Assembly (NCBI GenBank): GCA_023481165.1
Contig: JAMCWO010000029.1
Location: 1-32,153, forward strand
DNA length: 32,153 nucleotides
Origin: Planctomycetota bacterium
GTDB lineage: Bacteria; Planctomycetota; Phycisphaerae; Sedimentisphaerales; Anaerobacaceae
Reading direction: 5' to 3'
The notes under the pieces were generated by a model. It did no database searches and was not told the DNA's origin. It saw only the letters and a list, made by a program, of their open reading frames with translations. Both the position numbers and the translations under genes were made by a program. This document shows, in pieces, positions 1 through 8,178 of the stretch (position 1 is its first letter; each line of letters starts with the position of its first letter).

Positions 1-1632
1 CCGATCTATGACCAGGATGGGCAGATCACGGAGATCCTCGCCGTTGGAACGGACGTTACCGAGCGCAACCGTGCCGAAGAGGCCCTGCGGGAGAGTGAGG
101 AACGTTTCCACCGCCTCTTCGAGGAGGATTTGACGGGCGACTTCATCAGCACGCCGGAGGGACAGATTCTCTTGTGTAATCCCGCCTTTGCCAGGATCTT
201 TGGATTTTCATCCGCCGTCGAGGCCGTGGGGACCAGCATACTGGACCTCTACCTCGATTCCCAGGAGCGCGAGCCGCTCGTGGCGCGGCTGCGGCAGCAA
301 AAGAAGATCGAACGCCTGGAGGTCTGGCGGAAACGCCGCGATGGGAAACGAATCTATGTCGTCGAGAATCTCGTCGGTCATTTCAACGAGCGCGGGGAGA
401 TGTACGAGGTCAAAGGGTATATTTTCGATGATACGGAACGGAAACGCGCAGAGGAGGCGCTGCGTGAGCTGAACACGACCTTGGAGAGCAAGGTAGCCCA
501 GCGTACGGCGGAATTACAGCACCGGGCCCGGCAGCTCCAGAAGCTGACGCTGGAACTGTCGGAGACCGAGGACCGCGAGCGCCGGCAACTGGCGGAGATC
601 CTGCACGACGACTTGCAGCAGCAACTGGCCGCCGCGAAGTTCCACCTGAGCCTGCTGAACAGCCGGGCGAAGCACGACCCGTCCCAATTGGCGGTCGTCG
701 CCCAGGTCGATCAGATGCTCATGGAGGCCATCCAGAAGTCGCGGAACCTGTCGCACGAGCTCAGTCCGGCGGTGCTGTACCACGCGGATTTCGCCGGGGC
801 GCTCAATTGGCTGGCCGGCCAGTTGCACGCCAAGCACGGGCTGAAGGTGACGGTCGATGCCTTCGGGGAGGTCAACATGCAATCGGAAGCTCTCAAGACC
901 TTCTTGTACAAGTCGGCCCAGGAGTTGCTGTTCAACGTGGTCAAGCATGCCCGGGTCAACAAGGCCCGCATCCGGATACGGCGGCTGGGACGATGCATCT
1001 GCCTGTCGGTCTCCGATCGGGGCCGCGGTTTCGACCCGCAAGATCTCCGCCAGACCCGAGGCTTCGGATTGCTGAGCATCCGCGAGCGCGTCGAGCTGCT
1101 CGGCGGGCGGATGAAAATCCACAGCGTCAAGGGCCAGGGCACGACGTTTCACATCGTGGTCCCGGATGGGGCGCTGATCGAGAACGGGTATCCAGGGACT
1201 GTAGGGGCGGGCCCCCGTGCCCGCCCGCCGTCAGAGGCCGAAGGGGGCGGCCACGCGGGGCCGCCCGTGCGCGTGCTGCTGGCGGACGATCATGAGATCG
1301 TGCGCGAGGGCCTCCGGTCGCTCTTGAGCGACGAGCCCGATGTCGAGGTCGTGGGCGAGGCCGTGAACGGCCGGGAGGCGGTGGACCAGGCTTACCGGCT
1401 TCAGCCGGATGTGATCATCATGGACGTCGCCATGCCCCTGATCAACGGCGACGACGCCACGCGCCAGATCAAGATGCACCTGCCCCAGACGCGGGTGATC
1501 GCGCTATCCATGTACGAAGAGCCCGACATGGTGGAGAAGATGCATCGCGCCGGGGCTGAGGGCTATATTCTTAAAACCGCCCCCTCCGAGGAACTCCTCG
1601 CCGCCATCCGCGGCAAGCGCCCGCCGGCGTGA
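1..1632 (+). CDS. PAS sensor histidine kinase fused to a receiver domain (5' partial)
   Basis: The frame is open to the left edge, so the true start is outside the window; 543 residues are visible. Domains in order: the end of one PAS/PAC unit (to about residue 30), a second PAS domain (about 31-150), a coiled coil, a HisKA_3-type dimerisation domain with the phospho-acceptor His202 in EILHDDLQQQ, a HATPase with N box (ELLFNVVKHA) and G box (DRGRGFD), a low-complexity linker, then a NarL-type receiver with acceptor Asp475 (IIMDVAMP) and Lys525. The protein stops just after the receiver, so there is no LuxR-type DNA-binding output. It probably autophosphorylates in response to an unknown PAS-sensed signal and passes phosphate to its own receiver or another partner. 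The linker is a translated palindromic repeat (1201-1266). A GTG at 1267 could serve as an internal start for a free receiver. The fused architecture is seen directly; the signal is unknown. Confidence 0.93.
   Translation, partial: PIYDQDGQITEILAVGTDVTERNRAEEALRESEERFHRLFEEDLTGDFISTPEGQILLCNPAFARIFGFSSAVEAVGTSILDLYLDSQEREPLVARLRQQKKIERLEVWRKRRDGKRIYVVENLVGHFNERGEMYEVKGYIFDDTERKRAEEALRELNTTLESKVAQRTAELQHRARQLQKLTLELSETEDRERRQLAEILHDDLQQQLAAAKFHLSLLNSRAKHDPSQLAVVAQVDQMLMEAIQKSRNLSHELSPAVLYHADFAGALNWLAGQLHAKHGLKVTVDAFGEVNMQSEALKTFLYKSAQELLFNVVKHARVNKARIRIRRLGRCICLSVSDRGRGFDPQDLRQTRGFGLLSIRERVELLGGRMKIHSVKGQGTTFHIVVPDGALIENGYPGTVGAGPRARPPSEAEGGGHAGPPVRVLLADDHEIVREGLRSLLSDEPDVEVVGEAVNGREAVDQAYRLQPDVIIMDVAMPLINGDDATRQIKMHLPQTRVIALSMYEEPDMVEKMHRAGAEGYILKTAPSEELLAAIRGKRPPA
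1201..1266. repeat. Two-hairpin GC-rich palindromic element inside the HK-receiver linker
   Basis: Two hairpins follow each other: GGGCGGGC pairs with GCCCGCCC across CCCCGT, and GGGCGGCC pairs with GGCCGCCC across ACGCGG. The left end, GTAGGGGCG, matches the short family seen at 13118-13145 and 14408-14435. It is 66 bp, or 22 codons, and lies exactly between the ATPase and receiver domains, keeping the frame open. Confidence 0.75.
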
Positions 1633-1650
1633 CCGCCCGGCACGGACTCT

Positions 1651-1679
1651 GTCATCCTGAGGCAAAGCCGAAGGATGAC
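1651..1679. repeat. Palindromic element, GTCATCC family, copy 1
   Basis: GTCATCCTGAG and its near-complement CGAAGGATGAC form an imperfect inverted repeat. It lies in the 79-bp gap between two convergent genes. A longer relative with the same ends is at 18110-18160. It could act as a bidirectional transcription stop, but there is no T-run. Confidence 0.65.
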
Positions 1680-1711
1680 AAGCGGCGCGCACGAATGAAC
1701 CAGAATCCGTA

Positions 1712-2905
1712 TCATTGGGATTTTGGCTTCCGCAGATCGGGGTTCTGCTTCGCCGCCGACGCACGACTGGCAAACGTTTCCTCCTTCGGGACATTTTCGA
1801 GGCCATAGCGGGCGGCCGCTTCCCGGCGGATCTGACGCATGATCAGGGCGAAATGGGCCTCGGGCACGATGCGCGTGCCTTGCCCATCCGGATAAACGAT
1901 GCGGAGAATCTTGTTCTTTTCCCACTCGTGTGGCGCGATCTCGACCACCACAGCAAAACCGTAGCTGGGCAGGTCCCGGAGGGTGGGTGCGGGATAGGGC
2001 TGCGGCTCGGCCCCCGGGCAAGCCGGGACGTTGGGCACCAGGATGGGCGTGGCGTACCCGGTCTCCACGCCGATGTCGAGGCCGCGTTTTTTCATGTTGA
2101 TGAAGGTGCCGATGCTGCCGGAGTACCATTTGTACTGCACGGAGGCGCTGGCCCGCTTGGCCACGGCGGCCGGCTGAACGCCCAGTTTGCGCATCTCTTC
2201 GTCGAGGGCGAGGGTCATGGCTTCGTCATAGCAGTGCGCCGTGTCCCGCAGGGCCTTCGCCGCGAGGTAGGTGCCGAGCAGGTTCGAGAAACTGTCCTCC
2301 CAGGAAAACGCGGAGTGAAACTCCGGCACGAAGAAGACCGACTTGTAGCCGTACCAGGTGAGAATCTCGTGCCAGGTGACCAGCGTATAGGCCAGGTACG
2401 GCCCCATGGTCAGAGCCACCTCGCGGGCGAGCGGCCGGCGCTGCTCCAGGGATCGGCTCGCCCAGTCGGCGGGATAGGTGATCTGGACGTAATGCGGGGA
2501 ATGCCGATCGGCAATCATCCGGAAGGAGAAGCTCGGGTCGCCCCGCAGCAGGTGTTGGTAGCTTTCGGCGGCCAGGTGCGCCGTCCAGTCCGCCGCAATC
2601 CGCAGGTGCGTCGTGTCGATGTGGCCAGCGCGGCAGGTGTACAGGACGCCGTTTCCCTCTGCCGAGCGATAGTGGTATCCATGCGTTCCGAGATTCTCGC
2701 CGATGAACTGTTTGCCCATGAAGACCAGAGTCGGAGATTTGCCGTAGCGCAGCCGCGGCGTGGAGTTGAAATCGGTGGCCAGGGCGTCGCTGGACGGACC
2801 CGCGATGGGCCTGTCCGGCACCACACTGCACCCGCCCCCGACCAGTCCGAGCCCGACGAAACCAAGCAGCAACCAACGTCCAACAGTGGAATTGTTCCCA
2901 ATCAT
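1712..2905 (-). CDS. DUF4056-like lipoprotein
   Basis: 397 residues. The N-terminus is a lipoprotein signal: a hydrophobic run then the lipobox LVGGGC, so the mature protein should be anchored through Cys26 to a membrane. The body resembles the DUF4056 family as I remember it: RLRYGKSPTLVFMG near the N-terminus, a central TWHEILTWYGYKS block with HE, then FHSAFSWEDSFSNLLGTYLA. The HE and WED positions might be catalytic or metal-binding, but no activity is known to me. The ATG at 2905 is preceded by a G-rich stretch (GGGGGGTAAAGGG) that can serve as a ribosome site. It is transcribed alone, divergent from the next gene and convergent with the kinase. Family assignment is from pattern memory, not from a search. 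Confidence 0.85.
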   Translation of the reverse strand: MIGNNSTVGRWLLLGFVGLGLVGGGCSVVPDRPIAGPSSDALATDFNSTPRLRYGKSPTLVFMGKQFIGENLGTHGYHYRSAEGNGVLYTCRAGHIDTTHLRIAADWTAHLAAESYQHLLRGDPSFSFRMIADRHSPHYVQITYPADWASRSLEQRRPLAREVALTMGPYLAYTLVTWHEILTWYGYKSVFFVPEFHSAFSWEDSFSNLLGTYLAAKALRDTAHCYDEAMTLALDEEMRKLGVQPAAVAKRASASVQYKWYSGSIGTFINMKKRGLDIGVETGYATPILVPNVPACPGAEPQPYPAPTLRDLPSYGFAVVVEIAPHEWEKNKILRIVYPDGQGTRIVPEAHFALIMRQIRREAAARYGLENVPKEETFASRASAAKQNPDLRKPKSQ

Positions 2906-3353
2906 CCCTTTACCCCCCAGGTTATCTGACCCAAAACACGGCGATACACACCGCTCTTTGCCATTATGGGAAGGCCGGGATTCTGCCCGCCACTGGTCAT
3001 TTTTCCGTGATTGATGTCATCGAAAGTCTTTCATTGAAAACAAGGACACGCCAGTGCTGAGAAATGCGTCTGGAGTGCGGCTGACTCCGGGCGGAGAGAT
3101 GGTTGGGCGGCCATCACCGCAACCAACCGGCAGGCTTACCATTCCCGGACGTTGACCAGAGGCGGCCGGAGCTGCGCGTCACAAAATCTGGTCCCGCGGT
3201 CTTGGCTTGCCGATAACGGAGGCAGAATACCCTCCAGCCCGGGGTGTAAAGATGCGAGCTTCAAAGGGGAACAGAAACTGTAGAGGCCGTACCCGGCCGC
3301 AAGAGCAAGGCGGTTCCGGCGTGCGGCAGAAACAGGGAAAAGGAGAGAAGAAC
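2906..3353. other. Intergenic region between divergent genes, no gene seen
   Basis: This 448-bp stretch separates two divergent envelope-protein genes and must hold both promoters. I found no ORF with a ribosome site and none of the repeat families seen elsewhere. No promoter hexamer pair was convincing. The last 20 bases carry the AAAGGAGAG ribosome site of the downstream gene. Confidence 0.6.
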
Positions 3354-3839
3354 ATGAAGTCGAAAATTGCTGTCGCGATTCTGATGGGTTTGATTTCTAC
3401 CTGTGCCTTCGCCCAGGACAAGCTCGGCCTCGGCTTCATCCTCGGCGAGCCGACCGGTTTTACCGTGAAGTACTGGCTGGATGAAGAGCACGCCATCGAT
3501 GGCGCCGCCGCGTGGTCGTTCTGGGATGGAGATGGCTTCCAGCTCCACAGCGACTTCCTGTGGCACGATTTTGACCTGCTCGACGCCCCCGGCGACGCGG
3601 ATGGCAAGCTGCCCGTCTACTTCGGCGTCGGCGCGCGGCTGAAATTCCGGGATGACGCCGGCCGAAACCACGATGAGAACGAGACCATTTTCGGCATCCG
3701 GGCCCCTCTCGGCATCAGCTATCTGTTCGAGGGCAAGCCCTTCGATCTCTTTGCCGAGGTCGCCCCCATTCTGGACCTGGCGCCGGACGTCGAGCTCAAC
3801 GTCAGCCTCGCCGTCGGCATGCATTTCTACGTCAAGTAA
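3354..3839 (+). CDS. Small exported envelope protein, DUF3996-like
   Basis: 161 residues. The start is the ATG at 3354, because AAAGGAGAGAAGAAC directly precedes it and the sequence then opens with a clean signal peptide (MKSKIAVAILMGL ending at CAFA-Q). The longer open frame upstream lacks a ribosome site. The mature part is made of alternating, short amphipathic stretches (LGLGFILGEPTGFTVKYW, VYFGVGARLKF, LGISYLFEGKPFDLFAEVAP) and ends in an aromatic-containing strand, typical of a small outer-membrane beta-barrel. The LGEPTG-KYWL pattern and the closing GMHFYVK strand fit my memory of DUF3996. No enzymatic residues are apparent. Convergent with the cold-shock gene, with a terminator between them. 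Confidence 0.85.
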   Translation: MKSKIAVAILMGLISTCAFAQDKLGLGFILGEPTGFTVKYWLDEEHAIDGAAAWSFWDGDGFQLHSDFLWHDFDLLDAPGDADGKLPVYFGVGARLKFRDDAGRNHDENETIFGIRAPLGISYLFEGKPFDLFAEVAPILDLAPDVELNVSLAVGMHFYVK

Positions 3840-3870
3840 GCACGATTTCACGCCCGGCCTGCGGGCGGCG

Positions 3871-3904
3871 CAAACAAAAAGGCCCCGGCAGCGTGCCGGG
3901 GCCT
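3871..3904 (-). terminator. Rho-independent terminator of the cold-shock gene
   Basis: Read on the minus strand, an AGGCCCCGGCA / TGCCGGGGCCT stem with a short loop is followed at once by TTTTTGTTTG. It lies 27 bp past the stop codon of the minus-strand gene. The plus strand has no T-run, so it is directional. Confidence 0.88.
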
Positions 3905-3930
3905 GTGATTCCTGCGTCCGGGTTGGCCGG

Positions 3931-4134
3931 TCAGCAAGGCGTAACATTCGTCGCGCACGGGCCCTTGCGCCCCTGCCCGACCTGAAAATCAACCTTCTGG
4001 CCCTCATTCAGGGAAGCATAGCCCCCCGTCCGGACCTCCGAATGATGCACGAACAGATCGTCGCCGCCATCGTCCGGGGCAATGAAGCCGAAGCCCTTAT
4101 CCGCATTGAACCATTTTACCGTACCTTTTGCCAC
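3931..4134 (-). CDS. cspA: Cold-shock protein, CspA family
   Basis: 67 residues, the usual length for a single cold-shock domain. Both RNA-binding motifs are intact: RNP1 as KGFGFI and RNP2 as DLFVHH, after the standard GTVKWFN opening. It binds single-stranded RNA or DNA and acts as an RNA chaperone in the cytoplasm. The start codon is GTG at 4134, with TAAGGAG about 7 bases upstream. The C-terminus ([13 protein letters not shown]) is the usual tail with two extra cysteines. Transcribed alone and closed by a strong terminator. Which of the several csp paralogues of a typical genome this is cannot be told. Confidence 0.96.
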   Translation of the reverse strand: MAKGTVKWFNADKGFGFIAPDDGGDDLFVHHSEVRTGGYASLNEGQKVDFQVGQGRKGPCATNVTPC

Positions 4135-4338
4135 TGCTGTTCTCCTTAGGCCCGGCGGGCCTGTGAACGCGCTATCCCTCTGTTCTGGGTATGAGGTGTA
4201 AACTCCGAGGGAGGAAAGTGTACCCCTTTTTACAAGCCCCTACCCTATCTGCCGCCCGGGCTTCTGTCTACACAATAAATCGAAAAAGGGGAAAATCCCC
4301 ATGCGGGCCGTGTTTCTTATACTTTCTTGGGGTGCTTT

Positions 4339-4548
4339 ATGAAGACATTTTGGCAACATGCAAGTGGCGAGGTCTACGCGGTCGAGAGCGACACATTCGG
4401 CACCGTCGTCGGCGCCGCCGGCCCGCTGTCGCTCGACAGGCTGCGCGACCCCAGCGAGTACAACTACAGTTGCGGCCTCGTCGGCTGGGTCAAGAAAGCC
4501 ATCGGACAGCGGAAGCTGCACCGGATTAATCCGGCCCTGAAACGCTGA
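4339..4548 (+). CDS. Hypothetical 69-aa protein
   Basis: The ATG at 4339 opens a 69-residue frame (MKTFWQHASGEVYAVESD at the start). The open frame extends to a TTG at 4327, but the ATG looks more natural. There is no signal peptide or membrane segment. The composition is normal for a soluble protein: aromatic N-terminal half, basic C-terminal end (KKAIGQRKLHRINPALKR). A TATACT about 20 bases before the ATG could be a -10 element, which would give a very short leader. I do not recognise the family. The gene is divergent from the cold-shock gene and convergent with bacterioferritin. Confidence 0.6.
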   Translation: MKTFWQHASGEVYAVESDTFGTVVGAAGPLSLDRLRDPSEYNYSCGLVGWVKKAIGQRKLHRINPALKR

Positions 4549-4594
4549 CGGCCGGCAGGCGGTCGTCAAACAGTGGCGGTGGCGGAGCTTGTTG

Positions 4595-4645
4595 GTAGTG
4601 TGCTCGTAAGAGCATAAAGAAGATACCGCCTCACGGCGTCACTAC
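4595..4645. repeat. Palindromic element, GTAGTG...CACTAC family, copy 1
   Basis: It begins GTAGTGTGCTCGTAAGAGCA and ends CGCCTCACGGCGTCACTAC: an outer inverted repeat (GTAGTG/CACTAC) enclosing two small hairpins. It sits between two convergent genes. Relatives lie at 20675-20718 and, inside a coding region, at 29630-29695. Confidence 0.8.
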
Positions 4646-4684
4646 AAACCGGAACCAGCCGCACAACCGCCGGACGACTCCCGA

Positions 4685-5152
4685 TCACCCGGTCTGCTCA
4701 ACGAGGTAATTCTGGATGCCCATCTGCTCGATCTGACTCTGCTGGGCTTCGATCCAGTCGATGTGACCTTCTTCCTCCCGCAGGATCGATTCGAGGATTT
4801 CGCGTGTTCCGTTGTCGCCGACCTCCCGCGCCACCTCGACGCTCTCGTTGTACCCTTTGATCGCGATCTCCTCGGCCTTCCAGTCGTTCTTGTGCATCTT
4901 TTCGACATCGGGACCGATGTTGATCTTGTTGAGGACACTCACGACCGGCTTTCCCTCCAGGAACAGGATGCGGGTGATGAGCTTCTCGGCGTGCCGCATC
5001 TCCACGATGGCGCGTTTCTGAATCTCCTCGTGGAGGTGCTCGTAACCCCAGTTGTCGCACATTTCGGCATGGACCATGTATTGGTTGATTGCCGTCAATT
5101 CGTCGGCCAGCCGGGCGTTCAACTGTTCGATGACTTTCGCGTTTCCCTGCAT
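4685..5152 (-). CDS. bfr: Bacterioferritin
   Basis: 155 residues, full length for the family. All di-iron ferroxidase ligands are present at the E. coli positions: Glu18, Glu51, His54, Glu94, Glu127 and His130. The haem-binding Met52 is also kept (EMRHAEK). The protein should form a 24-subunit shell that oxidises Fe(II) and stores it as a ferric mineral, with haem at subunit interfaces. AAGGAGGA lies about 10 bases before the ATG. The SGNH hydrolase gene ends 66 bp upstream on the same strand, so read-through is possible, but there is no functional link. I saw no clear Fur box; regulation is unknown. Confidence 0.96.
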   Translation of the reverse strand: MQGNAKVIEQLNARLADELTAINQYMVHAEMCDNWGYEHLHEEIQKRAIVEMRHAEKLITRILFLEGKPVVSVLNKINIGPDVEKMHKNDWKAEEIAIKGYNESVEVAREVGDNGTREILESILREEEGHIDWIEAQQSQIEQMGIQNYLVEQTG

Positions 5153-5217
5153 GGTGTTGGATCCTCCTTCACTGTGCGTTTACGAAGTAACACGGACATC
5201 TTGCCCATACGTCGAAG

Positions 5218-6360
5218 TCATGGCTTGGGTTTCACAAACCACGATTTTGTAGTCACATTAGTCTGAAAGAACTTCAGCAGCAGGTCGGCGACCTTCTGGC
5301 GGCCGGCAGGACTCGGGTGCGTGCCATCCGGCCCCAAGTCGTCACGGTTCCAGATCAGACCGTCGCCCTGTCGGGCCTTGGTCCCATCGGCCCACAGATA
5401 CGGCCCCCACAAGAGCAGCGGTGCCTTGACCTCGCCCTTGGCTGGGTCGTAGTTCAGATTCGGATCGTTCGCGACCTGGGACTCGATCAGCCAGCGGACG
5501 GAAAACGCCGACTCATAGGCATAGGGCTCCGGGTTCAAGGTCGTCACCGCGTAGCCCGCATAAATCCGACTCGACAAATAGGCGAGCGTCAAGTTCGGGA
5601 ACCGCGTTTTGAGTTGGCGCAGACACACGGCGATGTTGTCCCGCAGGGTCCGGGCGTGGGCCGGGAATTCGCCGTATTGGGACGGCCGGATCTCGGCCTG
5701 CTTGAGCCAGAGGACCTGGACCTGTGGCGCCGCCACGCCGGCGGCCTTGATCCGCTGATCCATGATGTCCCAGGGCGTCCGACCACCAGGTCCAGCCTGG
5801 GGATAGGCCCACTGGCGGGCCGCCTGGCCGCCTTGGGCACAATCGACGATGGTCACCTGCGGCGCTTTGTTGGGGTCCGCATCGGCAATCTTCTTGAAGA
5901 CCGAGAACTCCTGCGTCGTATTGGACATGCCCAGCGAGATCACGACGATCTTGCCGGTGGGCGACGGATTCCCCCGAGCGTCGCGCGGCACGATCCGGGC
6001 CGTCTGCACCTGGGCCGCCTTGAGGTGCGCTTCCGGCGGGACATTCCGGCCCCGGCCGTAGAGGCCGCCCGTTTGCTCCTGGTACAGGCCGTCCCCCATT
6101 TCCGTGAGCGGGACCAGCCCCGTCGTCTCCCGGGCCGGCGGAACCTGGTTCGCCTGCATCTGGTTGCGGCGCTGCTGTTTGGCCCGGTCCAGATAGGCCC
6201 GCTCCTGACCGGTCAGCGTTTGGCCCTGCCGCTCGCGGCGGAGCAATTCCTGGGCCCGCTGCCAGTCGATCGGCTGGTTGGCCCAAGCCGTCGGGACGGT
6301 CACCGTCGTCAGAAGCCAAAGCGAGGCAGCAACACATGTACGGAAGCGATTCACAGTCAT
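5218..6360 (-). CDS. Secreted SGNH/GDSL-type hydrolase
   Basis: 380 residues. A signal peptide covers about residues 1-28 (cleavage after PTAWA). Residues 30-75 are a charged, Gln/Arg-rich helical stretch. The hydrolase core starts near 137 (GKIVVISLGMSN), where Ser146 stands in the block I position usually written GDS, and ends with Asp345 and His348 in PDGTHPSPAG, the typical block V D-x-x-H. The family removes acyl groups from carbohydrates or lipids; the substrate here is unknown. Start: ATG at 6360 with a modest GGAAG site. It faces the 424-bp divergent region that holds a palindromic repeat cluster. The family call is good; the exact subfamily is not assigned. Confidence 0.82.
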   Translation of the reverse strand: MTVNRFRTCVAASLWLLTTVTVPTAWANQPIDWQRAQELLRRERQGQTLTGQERAYLDRAKQQRRNQMQANQVPPARETTGLVPLTEMGDGLYQEQTGGLYGRGRNVPPEAHLKAAQVQTARIVPRDARGNPSPTGKIVVISLGMSNTTQEFSVFKKIADADPNKAPQVTIVDCAQGGQAARQWAYPQAGPGGRTPWDIMDQRIKAAGVAAPQVQVLWLKQAEIRPSQYGEFPAHARTLRDNIAVCLRQLKTRFPNLTLAYLSSRIYAGYAVTTLNPEPYAYESAFSVRWLIESQVANDPNLNYDPAKGEVKAPLLLWGPYLWADGTKARQGDGLIWNRDDLGPDGTHPSPAGRQKVADLLLKFFQTNVTTKSWFVKPKP

Positions 6361-6784
6361 AGGATACTTCCCATCAGAAGCTCCGTTCTATTCGCCGCAG
6401 GCGCTTATGGTAGATGTCGGAAGACGGATCGTCAATGACCAAAATCCCGCGGGTGCGTGATCGTTGCTGCGCCCCCCGGGTGGAGGCCGGAGGATTGGTT
6501 CCAGCCATCCACTCCAGATAGTCCCGCCGGGACGACCGACCATAGCCCACCGTTTCAACGGTGGGTGCCCAGGTCCCAGACAACATCAAGCCCCGCAGGG
6601 GCGACAGGGCCCGGCACCCCGGCGAAGAGGTTTTTTCGCCCTCCCGGCTTGAGCGGCCGCCTGAGGCGCAAGAACGGTCATGCACCTGATCGCGCTTCGG
6701 GGTTGTCTCCGAGTCTTGTCATTTGCTTCTTGTCCTCGGATCCGCCATAAAGGGCCGGCGGAAGGCCCGTGGAAGGATTCGAAC
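6361..6784. other. Intergenic region between divergent genes, repeat-bearing, no gene
   Basis: It contains the three-palindrome cluster at 6521-6602 and a hairpin with GGCGAA and TTCGCC arms at about 6622-6641. The open frames here are low-complexity Arg/Pro/Ser sequences without ribosome sites and are not counted as genes. GGAAGGA near the right end belongs to the 72-aa gene. Confidence 0.6.
6521..6602. repeat. Cluster of three palindromes
   Basis: In order: GTCCCGCCGGGAC (6521-6533), CCCACCGTTTCAACGGTGGG (6546-6565, a perfect 9-bp stem) and GCCCCGCAGGGGC (6590-6602). The three close hairpins suggest one composite extragenic element. No second copy is in this window. Confidence 0.65.
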
Positions 6785-7003
6785 ATGACAAAGAACAAGC
6801 GTGTCTCGTTCTACCTGGAGGAGCAGTGGCTGGGTGCGATCACCGGATTGGCCGACACGTTCGGCGTCCTGTACGACGCCTGGAAGCGTGCGAAGGCGAG
6901 CCAGCCGGGATACGCGATAGCACAAGTCGATACGGAAACCGCCGGCCATAAGCCAAGCGCCGGCAAGACCTGGGCCGTCCTGAAAGATGGCCGGATCATC
7001 TGA
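6785..7003 (+). CDS. Hypothetical 72-aa protein
   Basis: Start at the ATG at 6785, preceded by GGAAGGA at normal distance. 72 residues opening MTKNKRVSFYLEEQWLGAI. No signal peptide or clear membrane segment. The first half is helical-looking with several aromatics (FYLEEQWLG, YDAWKRAKASQPGYA); the C-terminal half is polar and ends in GKTWAVLKDGRII. I do not recognise the family. It is convergent with the CYTH gene, with a half-copy of a common repeat between them. The good ribosome site and non-repetitive composition support a real gene. Confidence 0.6.
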   Translation: MTKNKRVSFYLEEQWLGAITGLADTFGVLYDAWKRAKASQPGYAIAQVDTETAGHKPSAGKTWAVLKDGRII

Positions 7004-7026
7004 CGAGGCCCCCTGACCGCACACAA

Positions 7027-7060
7027 TGTCACTGCAAGCGAAGCGAAGCAATCTCAATAG
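7027..7060. repeat. Half element of the GTCATTGCGAG family
   Basis: TGTCACTGCAAGCGAAGCGAAGC continuing to CAATCTCAAT matches one arm of the longer inverted repeats at 12748-12847 and 25852-25930. The partner arm is missing. It lies in the gap between two convergent genes. Confidence 0.6.
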
Positions 7061-7078
7061 CACGATTTGCGAAGGACA

Positions 7079-7594
7079 CTATCGATTCAGAAGAAGGTCG
7101 ATATAAGCCCCGTCGATGAGCTGGTTGGAGGAGATGTCAAGCTTCTCCATGAGTTCACGGGCAATGGCGGCACCCTCGGACGAACTCTGCTCGGGGCGCA
7201 GGACCACCTCCAGCTCGACGAATTCGCCCAGCCCCTCGACCCGGTCCAAGTGTACTCTCGTCTGGCCGATGAGGTAGACCGCCCGCCGCTTGCGAACCAC
7301 GCCGCGAATGTCGAAGGCGGCGGCAAGCACCTCTCGCAAACCTTCCGCGTCCGCCGTCGGGTGCACGAGGTACTGACTCTCCCTAGGTCCTGAACTCTCC
7401 GGCCGCTCATAGTAGATTAGCTCCGCCTCCGTACAGCCGCCGAATCGCCTCAGCTTCAACCGTCCGCGCGGGCATACGAAGAACGTGTCCTCCTGCTCCA
7501 ACTCCATCGGCCCACTGTCGGCGAGTCGTTCCACGATCCGGCCCACGGCCGCCAGATCCGCTACCTTCGCCTTGATCTCCACGTTCCTTTTCAT
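7079..7594 (-). CDS. CYTH-domain protein (class IV adenylate cyclase / triphosphatase-like)
   Basis: 171 residues from the ATG at 7594 (MKRNVEIKAKV). The CYTH fold is a beta tunnel that binds triphosphates and divalent metal. The N-terminal signature is usually ExExK; here it reads EIKAK, so the second Glu is replaced by Lys, as in my memory of many bacterial paralogues. Later strands carry the expected charged residues: RGRLKLRRFGG, AELIYYERPE, RRAVYLIGQTRVHLDRVEGLG and VELEVVLRPEQ. The substrate may be ATP, thiamine triphosphate or inorganic triphosphate and cannot be told from sequence. An upstream ATG at 7612 is possible but less likely. Transcribed alone, convergent with a small hypothetical gene. 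Confidence 0.88.
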   Translation of the reverse strand: MKRNVEIKAKVADLAAVGRIVERLADSGPMELEQEDTFFVCPRGRLKLRRFGGCTEAELIYYERPESSGPRESQYLVHPTADAEGLREVLAAAFDIRGVVRKRRAVYLIGQTRVHLDRVEGLGEFVELEVVLRPEQSSSEGAAIARELMEKLDISSNQLIDGAYIDLLLNR

Positions 7595-7818
7595 CCGACA
7601 TCCCTGAAGCACGCGAGCATAATAGCCGAGTCATCGAGGCGACAACGTGCCACAGCCTGGAGCCAAGTATCACTAACGCGCGACCGTCAGTCAATCACGG
7701 CGCTCCAACAATCCGATAGCTGCGGGCCGGCGGAAATCTGTGTCTCCCGACCGGTTTTTACCGCCACCGCCGAAGAAATAGCGCATGGTTTAGGTAGAGG
7801 GAGAGGCGGGGGTGACAT

Positions 7819-8178
7819 ATGAGCCAGGTTGCCAACAGCGTGTGCGAGTTAGAGCCAGCCGAAGCATGCGATCTTTACGCACCGCGGCCGGACTCCCTTC
7901 ATTCTCGGACTCTCGTAAAACGATACTTCCTCGATCCGGTGTTGCCCGTCCTTACTTTGCTGTCCATGTCGGCCCTGACCATCGTCATGCTCGTGGTGAT
8001 CGTGACGACGGTGGCCGACATGGACCGGCAACTGCCGGGCAGCTACGTCGGCGTCGATCCGTGGGCCGGCTGGGAAGCTTCTCCCCCGGGCGAGCCCTAT
8101 CCGGACCAGGCCTATGCCGACTTCGCCGTCTCGATGGGCCCGGCCGAGGAGCGTGAGCCCTGGCCCGGCGCCCGGTAA
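7819..8178 (+). CDS. Hypothetical single-pass membrane protein
   Basis: 119 residues from the ATG at 7819, preceded by a G-rich site (GAGGCGGGGGTGACAT). One hydrophobic helix is clear at about residues 40-66 (FLDPVLPVLTLLSMSAL then TIVMLVVIVTTV), with a positively charged residue pair just before it, which suggests the N-terminus stays in the cytoplasm. The C-terminal 50 residues are Pro/Gly/acidic (VGVDPWAGWEASPPGEPYPD) and would face the periplasm or paryphoplasm. No family is recognised. It stands alone, convergent with the deacetylase gene. The TM segment supports a real protein; function unknown. Confidence 0.6.
   Translation: MSQVANSVCELEPAEACDLYAPRPDSLHSRTLVKRYFLDPVLPVLTLLSMSALTIVMLVVIVTTVADMDRQLPGSYVGVDPWAGWEASPPGEPYPDQAYADFAVSMGPAEEREPWPGAR

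Noticed and set aside
1715-2929. Plus-strand open frame of 404 codons
   Set aside because: Antisense of the DUF4056-like lipoprotein gene, with no ribosome site or family features.
6769-6790. GGATTCGAAC motif as a tRNA T-arm
   Set aside because: No acceptor, D or anticodon arms can be built around it on either strand.
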